Part shown: piece by piece, positions 17,870 to 26,500 of the stretch
How the letters are laid out: the number at the start of each line of letters is the position of its first letter
Position numbering within the stretch: the stretch's first letter is position 1
Source of the DNA: Euzebyella saccharophila
GTDB lineage: Bacteria > Bacteroidota > Bacteroidia > Flavobacteriales > Flavobacteriaceae
Reading direction: 5' to 3'
DNA length: 64,000 nucleotides
Assembly (NCBI RefSeq): GCF_014855495.1
Contig: NZ_JACYFJ010000001.1
Coordinates: forward strand, 1,426,001-1,490,000
Translations under genes and position numbers: made by a program
Notes under the pieces: model-generated
What the model saw: the letters and a program-made list of their open reading frames with translations, nothing else
Told to the model about the DNA's origin: nothing
The model's database searches: none

Positions 17870-18976
17870 TTGATCAAACTACATGACAAGCATTTTAAAC
17901 CGTTTTTGAGCGAGGCCCAGGTTCAGGCCGCGGTAAAGTCCGTTGCAGAAAAGGTAGCGGCAGATTACAAAAACGAGGTACCCTTATTCGTGGGGGTGCT
18001 TAACGGCGCTTTTATGTTCGTGTCGGATTTTCTAAAACACTACCCCTACGATTGCGAGGTTTCCTTTGTGAAACTGAGTTCCTACCGTGGTCTTACATCT
18101 ACCGGAATTGTGCAGACTTTATTGGATGTATCTGAAGATATTGATGGTCGTAGCGTAGTTATTTTGGAAGATATCATAGACACCGGTAGAACATTAAAGG
18201 AATTGGTGCTGTTGTTTTCCAATGCAAACGTAAAGGACTTTAAAATTGCCAGTCTTTTTTATAAGTCCGATGTTTATAACGGAGAATACGCTATAGACTA
18301 TTGGGGCATTGAAATACCGGATAAGTTCATTGTAGGTTACGGACTCGATTATATGGAATTGGGAAGGAACCTCAAGGAAGTCTATCAATTAAACCAAAAG
18401 CATATGATCAATCTCGTTTTGTTCGGGAAACCGGGTGCAGGAAAAGGTACCCAAGCAGAATTTTTAAAGGAAAAGTACAACTTGAAGCATATTTCTACCG
18501 GGGATTTGTTCCGTTACAATATGAAAAACAATACTGAATTGGGTCAATTGGCCAAGTCATATATAGACAATGGTGATTTGGTGCCCGATGAAGTTACTAT
18601 TAAAATGTTGGAAGATGCCGTTGAAAAAAATGCCGATGCCAGTGGTTTTATTTTTGATGGATTCCCAAGAACTGCTGCACAGGCCGAAGCTTTGGATACC
18701 TTTTTAGAAGGAAGGGATATGAAGGTAAATGCTACTATTGCCCTGGAAGCAAACGATGAGGTCTTGATACAAAGACTTTTGGAAAGAGGTAAAGTAAGTG
18801 GTAGGAGCGATGATCAAGACGAGTCAAAAATCAGAAACCGGTTTGATGAATACAATCAAAAAACAGCTCCCTTAAAAGATTACTACGAAGCTCAGGGTAA
18901 ATTTCACAGTGTAAATGGTATTGGTGCTATCGATGAAATTACCCATCGACTTGGTAAGGTGATCGAGGAACTTTAA
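17870..18976 (+). CDS. Bifunctional hypoxanthine phosphoribosyltransferase - adenylate kinase fusion
   Basis: A 368-residue protein made of two complete purine enzymes. The N-terminal half is Hpt: SYRGLTSTG and the PRPP loop VVILEDIIDTGRTL identify a type I phosphoribosyltransferase that salvages hypoxanthine/guanine. From residue 179 (MINLVLFGKPGAGKGTQ) the C-terminal half is adenylate kinase with P-loop, STGDLFR, GFPRTAAQAEAL and a short LID (GRSDDQDESKI). There is no stop between them, and the kinase's own Met (ATG at 18404) is still present, so separate expression is conceivable. No in-frame ATG exists at the N terminus. TTG at 17870 gives the usual family beginning M-I-K-L-H-D-K; TTG at 17864 would add two residues. 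The product could couple IMP/GMP formation with nucleotide phosphate balance. Confidence 0.93.
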   Translation: MIKLHDKHFKPFLSEAQVQAAVKSVAEKVAADYKNEVPLFVGVLNGAFMFVSDFLKHYPYDCEVSFVKLSSYRGLTSTGIVQTLLDVSEDIDGRSVVILEDIIDTGRTLKELVLLFSNANVKDFKIASLFYKSDVYNGEYAIDYWGIEIPDKFIVGYGLDYMELGRNLKEVYQLNQKHMINLVLFGKPGAGKGTQAEFLKEKYNLKHISTGDLFRYNMKNNTELGQLAKSYIDNGDLVPDEVTIKMLEDAVEKNADASGFIFDGFPRTAAQAEALDTFLEGRDMKVNATIALEANDEVLIQRLLERGKVSGRSDDQDESKIRNRFDEYNQKTAPLKDYYEAQGKFHSVNGIGAIDEITHRLGKVIEEL

Positions 18977-18985
18977 AGAGAACCC

Positions 18986-19696
18986 ATGAAAAATCTGGAT
19001 TGGCTTAAGACCGTTGTTTTGGCTGTCGCCATTGTAATTGCCGGATATTTTGTGGGCAATATGCATAGAGCCGGGAAAAAGTATGATCGCTATGTTCAGG
19101 TAAAGGGTCTTTCGGAGCGTGAAGTAAATGCAGATTTGGCGGTGTGGCCCATGACCATATCCTTAACGGGCAATGATTTGTCAACCCTAAGGCAAGACAT
19201 TGAAGCCCAGAATAAGCAAGTGGTCCAATTTTTCAAGGAGCAGGGATTTAAAGAAGAGGAGCTTACCCGGGGCACCATCAACGTTACCGATGCCCGTGCC
19301 AATATCTACAACAACAATGCACAGTACAGTCAGTATCGTTATTTGGCCAATATTGAAATAACGGTAAGGACTACGGATATTCCACGTTTGCAAAAAGCTT
19401 TGGCAGAATCATCAGAATTAATTAGCGATGGGGTACTACTCGGTTCTAAAAACTCTTGGAGGCCCATTGAATATATGTTCACCAAACTAAACGATTTAAA
19501 ACCTGAAATGGTGGAAGAAGCTACTAAAAATGCCCGTGAGGTAGCTGAAAAGTTTGCACGGGACAGTAAGGCTAAAGTAGGGGAAATTCGGGTAGCCAGA
19601 CAAGGGTTGTTTTCCATTAACGATCGTGACCAAAATACACCCCAAATAAAACTTGTACGGGTGGTTTCTACCATAGATTTTCAGCTAGAAGACTAA
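18986..19696 (+). CDS. SIMPL domain (DUF541) membrane-anchored protein
   Basis: A 236-residue protein with one N-terminal hydrophobic segment (VVLAVAIVIAGYFVGNM) that acts as an uncleaved anchor or signal. The rest is a SIMPL/DUF541 domain: VKGLSEREVNADLAVWPMTI near the start, TRGTINVTDAR, and the late AREVAEKFARDSKAKVGEIRVARQG block. The domain should lie in the periplasm. The family is related to proteins annotated as oxidative stress defence or kinase-interacting, but no biochemical role is settled. It starts 9 bases after the hpt-adk stop and is probably cotranscribed. Confidence 0.85.
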   Translation: MKNLDWLKTVVLAVAIVIAGYFVGNMHRAGKKYDRYVQVKGLSEREVNADLAVWPMTISLTGNDLSTLRQDIEAQNKQVVQFFKEQGFKEEELTRGTINVTDARANIYNNNAQYSQYRYLANIEITVRTTDIPRLQKALAESSELISDGVLLGSKNSWRPIEYMFTKLNDLKPEMVEEATKNAREVAEKFARDSKAKVGEIRVARQGLFSINDRDQNTPQIKLVRVVSTIDFQLED

Positions 19697-19791
19697 TTAC
19701 GAGTATTTTTTCTTCACATTCCTACTGCTTTCAATTTAGATAATCCATGTAGGTGTCTGTAAATGCGTACTTTTGTAGCCATTTAGAAAAT

Positions 19792-19799
19792 TAATTTTG
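19792..19799 (+). promoter_or_regulatory. obgE promoter region (TAATTTTG; second box TACTTTTG at 19768)
   Basis: TAATTTTG at 19792-19799 matches TAnnTTTG and would give a leader of about 8 nt before the ATG at 19811. Another match, TACTTTTG, lies at 19768-19775. An 8-bp palindrome GCGTACGC (19803-19810) directly abuts the ATG. Which box is used cannot be decided by reading. Confidence 0.45.
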
Positions 19800-19810
19800 A
19801 AAGCGTACGC

Positions 19811-20830
19811 ATGACGGAAGGTAATTTTGTTGATTATGTGAAAATTCATGCCGAATCCGGTAATGGAGGTAAGGGGTCTGCCCATTTGCACAGGGAAAAA
19901 TATGTGGCAAAAGGAGGTCCTGATGGGGGAGATGGTGGCCGTGGAGGTCATATTATTGTTCGTGGTAACCAAAACCTTTGGACCTTGGTAGGCTTTAAAT
20001 TTAAAAAGCATTTCAAGGCAGGTCATGGGGAACATGGCGGAAAGCAACGAAGTACCGGTGCGGATGGCGAAGATGTATATTTAGAGGTGCCCTTGGGAAC
20101 GGTTATCAAAAATACCGATACCCAAGAAACCATTTTTGAAATTACCGAACATAATCAAGAGAAAATGCTTCTTGAAGGGGGTATGGGAGGTAGGGGAAAT
20201 TGGCATTTTAAGACCAGTACCAACCAAACCCCAAGATATGCCCAACCAGGTATACCTGGGCAAGAAATAGATGTTACATTGGAATTAAAGGTGCTGGCAG
20301 ACGTTGGGCTGGTAGGTTTTCCCAATGCCGGAAAATCAACCCTTCTTTCCGTAATCACCAGTGCCAAACCTAAAATTGCCGACTATGAGTTCACGACCTT
20401 AAAACCCAATTTGGGTATTGTGGAATATCGTGATTTTAGAAGCTTTGTGATGGCAGATATTCCAGGTATTATTGAAGGAGCTGCAGAAGGCAAAGGACTT
20501 GGTCACTACTTTTTAAGACATATTGAACGTAATGCAACCTTGTTGTTCTTAGTACCAGCGGATAGTAAGGACATTGTAAAGGAATATAAAATTCTTTTGG
20601 ACGAACTTAGAAGGTATAATCCTGAGCTTTTGGATAAGGAACGTCTCATTGCCGTTTCAAAAAGTGATATGTTGGATGAGGAATTAATTTCTGAAATACA
20701 GGACGAATTGAATGAGGGACTTGATGGAGTTCCATATATGTTCATATCCTCAGTGGCACAAAAAGGAATTACGGAACTAAAAGACCGTTTATGGTCTATG
20801 CTAAATGACGAAAAGGTACTGAAATCATAA
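19811..20830 (+). CDS. obgE: Obg family GTPase (ribosome-associated)
   Basis: A 339-residue Obg GTPase, involved in large ribosomal subunit assembly and stress control. The glycine-rich Obg fold comes first ([30 protein letters not shown]). The GTPase domain follows: G1 GFPNAGKST, switch [10 protein letters not shown]3 [10 protein letters not shown]4 as SKSD. The C terminus ends shortly after the G domain, lacking the long acidic or TGS-type tail found in some lineages. That length is normal for Bacteroidota. The DUF4136 lipoprotein gene follows after 10 bases. Confidence 0.97.
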   Translation: MTEGNFVDYVKIHAESGNGGKGSAHLHREKYVAKGGPDGGDGGRGGHIIVRGNQNLWTLVGFKFKKHFKAGHGEHGGKQRSTGADGEDVYLEVPLGTVIKNTDTQETIFEITEHNQEKMLLEGGMGGRGNWHFKTSTNQTPRYAQPGIPGQEIDVTLELKVLADVGLVGFPNAGKSTLLSVITSAKPKIADYEFTTLKPNLGIVEYRDFRSFVMADIPGIIEGAAEGKGLGHYFLRHIERNATLLFLVPADSKDIVKEYKILLDELRRYNPELLDKERLIAVSKSDMLDEELISEIQDELNEGLDGVPYMFISSVAQKGITELKDRLWSMLNDEKVLKS

Positions 20831-20840
20831 AACCTTAGAG

Positions 20841-21362
20841 ATGAAAAGTATTTGTATGGTTTTCGTGTTATTGCTTCTAACGGCATGTGGGTCCGTAAAA
20901 GTGTATCATGATTATGATACACAAACAGATTTTAGCAATTACGCTACGTACAATTTCTATCCAGAATTACAGACGGGTCTTAGTCCGTTAGATGAAAAAA
21001 GGCTTTTAGATGCCATTGATGCAGAATTGCAGTTGAAAGGAATACGTTTTTCTGAGGATTCGGATTTTTACGTAAACATTAAAACCAGATTTTTTAAAGC
21101 TCCACAAAATACATCGGTAGGTGTTGGTCTGGGTGGAGGTGGCAGAAATGTTGGTGGTGGTGTTTCGGTAGGTATTCCTGTAGGGGAACCAAATCAGAAA
21201 AGGGAAATCAGATTTGATTTTGTGGATACTCAAAAGGACCTTCTAATTTGGAATGCCGTAACGGAAAGTTCATTTAAGGAAAACTACACTCCGGAAAAAC
21301 GAGAATCGGTTTTACAGCACATCGTAACCAAGGCATTGGCCAAATACCAGCCTAAAAAGTAG
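20841..21362 (+). CDS. DUF4136 domain lipoprotein
   Basis: A 173-residue lipoprotein with signal MKSICMVFVLLLLTAC, lipobox LTAC, so Cys16 would be lipidated. The mature part has the DUF4136 layout: VYHDYDTQTDFSNYATYNF at the start, DSDFYVNIKTRF in the middle, a glycine-rich loop (VGLGGGGRNVGGGVSVGIP), and an LIWNAVTESSF strand near the end. It should sit in the cell envelope. The function of the family is not known. It is 10 bases downstream of obgE and probably on the same transcript. Confidence 0.88.
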   Translation: MKSICMVFVLLLLTACGSVKVYHDYDTQTDFSNYATYNFYPELQTGLSPLDEKRLLDAIDAELQLKGIRFSEDSDFYVNIKTRFFKAPQNTSVGVGLGGGGRNVGGGVSVGIPVGEPNQKREIRFDFVDTQKDLLIWNAVTESSFKENYTPEKRESVLQHIVTKALAKYQPKK

Positions 21363-21430
21363 GTCGTAGGGATAATCTTATGTTTTGTTAAGTCTTTGAA
21401 AACAAAGTAGGTAAGATTGTTTCTTGTGTT

Positions 21431-21509
21431 GACAACTTTCAGTTGTCTAAATTTTCCATTTCTACAATTTTAAGTAACCTTAGTAAGAAGGCTGGCATCT
21501 TATTGCCAG
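21431..21509. repeat. Two small hairpins in the DUF4136-21597 intergenic region
   Basis: GACAAC-TTTCA-GTTGTC (21431-21447) and CTGGCA-TCTTAT-TGCCAG (21492-21509) are perfect 6-bp stem-loops. The first is followed by TAAATTTT and could be a weak terminator for the obgE-DUF4136 transcript. Nothing else is recognisable in the 234-bp gap. Confidence 0.4.
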
Positions 21510-21596
21510 AATTAGCTATTAAAAACTTGAAGTAGGCCATCTTCCAGGCCACTTGTTACCAAACAGGACTCTTCAATTAAGTTAAGGAACAAAGAA

Positions 21597-21959
21597 ATGC
21601 CAAGGCTTGCACTTTACTATGTAGAGAACCATAGGATTGAAATAGTGAAAACCCTATTGGGTAAGGAGCAAGTTTTATTGAATGGGATGAAAATTTCTGA
21701 AGCTAAATGGGAACAGGCCACCAAACATTACTTTAACGTTAATAAAAACAAGTACCGTATTGCCAGAAGGGATAGTTCAAAGGTGGACAAAATGAACTCC
21801 TATGAAATTCACAAAGATGGTGCTCCGGTGGCACTGATCAATGTGGAACAGCAAAACTCCTCCTTTATTATTGTTCTCATTATACTGGTTGGAGTAGGCT
21901 GTGGCTATTTATTTGGCGCTTTTGTATATCAGTTGTTTTTTTCAAATGCGATAGCTTAG
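21597..21959 (+). CDS. Small C-terminally anchored membrane protein, unknown function
   Basis: A 120-residue protein that I do not recognise. The first 85 residues are soluble, basic and strand-like (LALYYVENHRIEIVKTL, KYRIARRDSSKVDKM). One strong transmembrane helix follows near residues 87-112 (FIIVLIILVGVGCGYLFGAF). With no signal peptide, it would be tail-anchored with the bulk in the cytosol. The codon use resembles its neighbours. It converges with the transglutaminase-like gene, stops 3 bases apart. Confidence 0.6.
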   Translation: MPRLALYYVENHRIEIVKTLLGKEQVLLNGMKISEAKWEQATKHYFNVNKNKYRIARRDSSKVDKMNSYEIHKDGAPVALINVEQQNSSFIIVLIILVGVGCGYLFGAFVYQLFFSNAIA

Positions 21960-21962
21960 AAT

Positions 21963-22670
21963 TTAATTTAATTGGTTTTTCGGTATACTACTAATTAATG
22001 TCCATTCCGGATTTAAAGGAATATGTTTTAAAAAAAATGTCTCGGGTTCGGCCAAAAAATAACTTTCCTCAAAATACTTTTTAAAGTAGGGCCCTTCTTT
22101 GTCTATAATAGTTTTGCCGGCAGACCATGTAGCATCACATAAATACCATTTATCCTCTAAGTTGACGGCATTCCACGAATGATTGGTAATGCCATTTTTA
22201 ACTTTTTCCTTATCCGAAAAACCATCAATAATTTTACATTCTATTCCGGCCAAAAAGCTCATCTCTCTTATCAAGTAGGCGTATCCGGTACAAGTTGTAG
22301 CTTTCGTATTTCTCAGTGTTTTAAATGTGGTTTGGACATATTCCTTGTTCCATTCATCATAAGTTAGCGGGTAATTTTTTAGTTTTTTTCGTTTTTTTGA
22401 AACTTTTAAATAAGAATAATAATCGTTCTCTACGTTATCACAGACCCATCTGTAAATAGCCCGAAACCTTTCTTTTTCAGTATCAAGGTGTTCGGTTAAC
22501 CTATAACATAGCATGGGTAGATTATCTAAGTTTTCACCTCTTAAAGAAATGGCAATACTGTCCGCTTTAGAATAGTCTATGGCAGAGTAGCTATTTTGAG
22601 AATTTACCAAATTATGCATCAGTAAAAAGAAAAGAAAGAATACTGTTGATGTTGTTTTTGGATGGTTCAT
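21963..22670 (-). CDS. Exported transglutaminase-like (papain-fold) protein
   Basis: A 235-residue protein with an N-terminal hydrophobic stretch (VFFLFFLLMHNLVNSQ) that looks like a signal peptide, so it should act in the envelope. The transglutaminase-like core has all three catalytic positions: Cys127 in ATTCTGYAYLIREM, His164 in NHSWNAV, and Asp179 in LCDATW. Substrate and reaction (peptidase, amidase or crosslinking) are open. Its start overlaps the end of the upstream gene by 4 bp, so the two are translationally coupled. Confidence 0.85.
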   Translation of the reverse strand: MNHPKTTSTVFFLFFLLMHNLVNSQNSYSAIDYSKADSIAISLRGENLDNLPMLCYRLTEHLDTEKERFRAIYRWVCDNVENDYYSYLKVSKKRKKLKNYPLTYDEWNKEYVQTTFKTLRNTKATTCTGYAYLIREMSFLAGIECKIIDGFSDKEKVKNGITNHSWNAVNLEDKWYLCDATWSAGKTIIDKEGPYFKKYFEESYFLAEPETFFLKHIPLNPEWTLISSIPKNQLN

Positions 22671-23401
22671 TTTCTTTTTTTGAAGATTGATTTAAAAGTC
22701 TTGGTTTTATTTACATCTTTTCTAACATCTTCTACAATAATTTCACCCATCAAGATCACTTCGGAGAGTTCAAATTGTATGGATAGATTCTTTACAGCTT
22801 TTTGGGATGTGATTTTATGCTCTTTGGTCTCGTAGCCCAAATAACTAAATTGTAGAACATCTCCCTGCTTTAGTTTTTGCGGAAATTGAAACGTACCGTC
22901 AAAATCAGTTGATGTACCAATATTCGTTCCTTTCAGTACCACGGATACGCCTGGCAAAGGACGTTTTTCCTCGTCTAGAACAATCCCAGTAACCTCTATT
23001 AAATCCGAGAGATGATTTCTAAATTTAGAATCTTGCGTTTGTTCTAAATATGGTAGTTTTTTTATTGTTTTGGGAAGTAGCAAACTTTCCGCTTTAACGG
23101 GGGAAATAGGTAATATTAAAAAAAAGCTAAGGCTCAAAGCCATTAAATGACTACGACAATTTATTTTTTGATAATCTTCTTTGGCCCTATAGGATTGTTC
23201 TAATTGGTATTTGGTCATTCTCCCACATATACCGCGAGTGTTGTCGTTCAGAAGAGAAGCAATCTTATCTGGGTTCATTTTGGCAAAATCAATCACCTCT
23301 TTGTTACATGCACTACAAAAACCTCCAAATTCTGTTTTTTTAAAATTTTTGTAATTCAATTTGCAAGGTTTTAAAATGGACACTTTTTTCTGGTTACTCA
23401 T
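22667..23401 (-). CDS. Cys-cluster protein with one membrane helix and a carboxypeptidase-regulatory-like domain
   Basis: A 244-residue protein in three parts. The N terminus has a Cys pattern, KPCKLNY...GGFCSACNKEVIDF...GICGRM, like the short Cys-rich domain found ahead of such domains in other flavobacterial proteins. A hydrophobic helix near residues 87-103 (LMALSLSFFLILPISPV) follows. The C-terminal part is a CarboxypepD_reg beta-sandwich (GIVLDEEKRPLPGVSVVLKG, TDFDGTFQF, FSYLGYETKE), as at the N termini of SusC proteins. A basic tail ends it. Topology would place the Cys domain inside and the sandwich outside. It is coupled to the downstream transglutaminase-like gene. The function is unknown. 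Confidence 0.75.
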   Translation of the reverse strand: MSNQKKVSILKPCKLNYKNFKKTEFGGFCSACNKEVIDFAKMNPDKIASLLNDNTRGICGRMTKYQLEQSYRAKEDYQKINCRSHLMALSLSFFLILPISPVKAESLLLPKTIKKLPYLEQTQDSKFRNHLSDLIEVTGIVLDEEKRPLPGVSVVLKGTNIGTSTDFDGTFQFPQKLKQGDVLQFSYLGYETKEHKITSQKAVKNLSIQFELSEVILMGEIIVEDVRKDVNKTKTFKSIFKKRK

Positions 23402-23421
23402 AACTTAGGATTTATTTTATT

Positions 23422-23452
23422 CTAAATTATGTCCGTACTCACAATGTTCAAA
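23422..23452 (-). promoter_or_regulatory. Promoter of the Cys-cluster/transglutaminase-like operon
   Basis: On the minus strand TTTG, 19 bases, then TAATTTAG: the exact consensus spacing with one mismatch in the -7 box. The predicted start leaves a leader of about 17 nt before the ATG at 23401. Confidence 0.45.
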
Positions 23453-23541
23453 TCAATATTGAGTGAATGGTCGGTTTCAATTAGTGAACTAATGCACAGT
23501 AACAGTTGATTAGTCCTTTGTCTATATGATTTTAGACTTAT

Positions 23542-26500
23542 TTAACCATTTACCTTAACTCTCGTTCCCTCACTTTGGCTACTGAATTCTGGAGCATACA
23601 TATTTTGTATGGTGGTAATGCCATTGCTGAATTCACCGGCATTGTTGACCCTCAAGTCGTACTCAAAAACAAAGGTGCCTTTGGGCAATCGATCAAAAAA
23701 GAAATTGGTACTGGCGTCCTTGGTGCTCTCATAATAGCCCAACCCGTCTTGCCATTTGTAGCTAGAAAGAACATTTACGGGCTCAAAACCTGCTGCCCGC
23801 ATATCTTTCATATGAATGAATTCCATTTCTCTATCAGAACGCAATTCAATTCGCACCCGAACTAAATCACCCACCTTCAGGTTGGTACTATTGGTAATTT
23901 CCACTAGTTTTTCGCCCGTATCGGTGTTCGTTTTTAAGAATAGTTGCTTTTTAAGCTTTAGGGGTGTTTCCGCAGAGGTAATTTTATCCAAGTCTTCAAA
24001 GTATTGCCAGTACAGGGCGCCCCAAGAAATTCCATCACCCTTTTTTGTCATTTCCACTTGGGCCATTTCTGGTTTTATTTCAGAACTTTCCCAAGAGGTT
24101 TTAAAATATCCGGTGCCTGCTTCGGTCCTTACGTTTTCTAACTGGCTAGGGTCTATCATTTTATTGCCAACGGTTACTTCTACCGCGTCGGTAACCGAAA
24201 CCCAATCACTTCCGCTTAGCAATAGGGAGTAAATGGCTTCCGTTGTCGCCTTGGTAGTGGCCCATTGGTTGGTTTGCTTATTTTTTAGGAGCCAAATCTT
24301 TAGCTCATCGACCGTTTGGGTGTCCTGGGTAATTTCCTCAAAAGCCTCTATCAATAGCGATTGGGTTTCGATAGGGGCTTGGTACCAATACCAAGAAGCG
24401 GTATTGTTTTTCCAGTAACGGCCAAGTTCTTCATTAAAAACACTATTCTCTTTAAGAGACCGAAGAATCAATTGGGCGGTCTTGTTATAACCATGTCGGG
24501 AAAGGGACAAAGCCAACAATCCCTTACTGTAAAGACTTTGTTTTGTCCAGTATTTTTTGGCCTGAGACCAATAATAGTCCATCGTCTTCTCCAACTTTAC
24601 CGAAGTTTTATAATCATTAAAAAAACTTCTCATATACAGGTAGTGGATCTGACTTTGGCTTAAATGGTTCTTATCAAGGTCAGTCGAATGTTTTTTCATT
24701 TGTTCGTATTCTTCTACAAACTCATCGTCTAGATACTGCAGGGCTCTTTGAATACTTGATTCAAGATTTGATTGTTCAAAGGCAAAGGCCACTTGCAATT
24801 TTTTAAGATGGCCCAAGCCGGTAACAATGTGTTGGGTAATGGTACGGTTATCAGGGCCATTTTGAAACCAAGCCCATGCTCCGGAAGCCTTTTGATTTTG
24901 AACCAATTTGGCCAAAGTAGTGGTCTGTTGCGCTTTTAGATTGTTGAGTTCAAAAAGTAGTGCGATTCTTTTTTTCTGTTCGCTTTCTGATTGGGCGTCA
25001 CGCAACCAAGGGGTTTCTTGAATCAAAAGTGATTTAAGCTCTTCATTTTTCTCCAGATTGCTTTTGAGGGCACCGGTTCCTTTCCATTGCTCAAAAACAT
25101 TTTTCATTCTAGGGTTCGAGTTGATGATGTGGCTGGCCAATGTATTGGCATAAAACCTAGAAAAAATCTGTTCGCTACATTCATATGGATATTCCATAAG
25201 GTAGGGCAGGGCCTGCACGGCATACCAAGCCGGGTTGGATGTCACCTCTAAAGTCAGTTTATGATGTTCGAGAGAGCTCGAGGAATTTTCCTTTAATTTG
25301 GTCAACTCAAATTTCTTTGTCTCGTTACCTTTTACCCACATGGGCAAGGTTTCGGTGACCAGCATTCGGTTGGTAAGCACCGGTAATAAATTTTGCTCAC
25401 CATCTGAATAATCTCCGGCCTTTGCCACGATTTTGTATTGTACGGCTTGTAAGCCTTCTGGTATCTGTAGTCGCCAGGATGCTTGAGTGTTTCCACTAGA
25501 ATCTACCTTGAAATTTCTCTCTGTTGTTTCGGCTAAAAGCTGCGGAGTTAGGTCCTTACCATTAACGGCATCCGTCAGTTCTATATAGACGCTACCTGAA
25601 AGGGATTGATTGGTAAGATTGGCAATTTTAGTGCTAATTTGAATTTCATCTCCTTCCCGAAGAAAACGAGGAGCATTAGGAATGACCATCAACTCTTTTT
25701 GGGTAAGGGTTTCCATGGAGGTAACCGTGCTGTTCAAGTTCTTGGTATGCGCCAATAATTGGAGTTTCCAACGGGTGAGTGCTTCGGGGCTTGTAAAGCT
25801 GAAGCTGACATTACCTTCTTTATCGGTTTGCAAATGCGGATAGAAAAAAGCAGTTTCCTGCAGGTTGGTTCTGACGCTTACTACCGACAGGCCTTCTTTT
25901 TCTTCTGAAGAGGGTTCAGATGCATTTTCAACGCTGCTCTTTTCTTTTTTCGGACTTTGCCCCACTTGAACCACTTCTTCCAAAGCTTGACCGGCCATAT
26001 CGGCTTCGGCGTCCATCGCTGCCATAGCTACAGGAGCAGACTTTGAAACCATTCCCCTCATTCGCATATTATAACCTCCGCTGAAGTAAAGGCCGAAAAA
26101 ATTTAAGCCATCGAATCCTTGTGATTTGTAATGGTACAGGTCATTATCCAAATACGTTCTAAAAGAACTATTGCCAAAACTTGTATGGGCGTTGGCATAC
26201 GATTGGGAATAGTAAATGGGCCTGTAAAGCGGGTTGAAACTCCACGAATGTGGTCTGAAAGCATCCAGCGAAGCGTCGTACATACTGGCCAATAGTTCCG
26301 AACTTATTTGGTCACCATTAGGTCCTTTTATTTTAAAAGACCAACTCTCTTCGCTTCCTGGAGCAATTTTATCCCTGAAGGTCAGTGTTTCTATTTCTAA
26401 ATCCGTTTTTGGATAAGGAACCGAAATCAGTAAAGAGCCAGATTCGAAAGAATTATAGGCCGCATAAGTGTAATTAATGGCAAATCCGCCTAAATCGGCT

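Noticed and set aside
23473-23495. ATTAGT-GA-ACTAAT inverted repeat, sharing TTTCAATTAGTG with a site near 29678
   Set aside because: The shared piece is only about 12 bases in AT-rich gaps and lacks a consistent position relative to genes.
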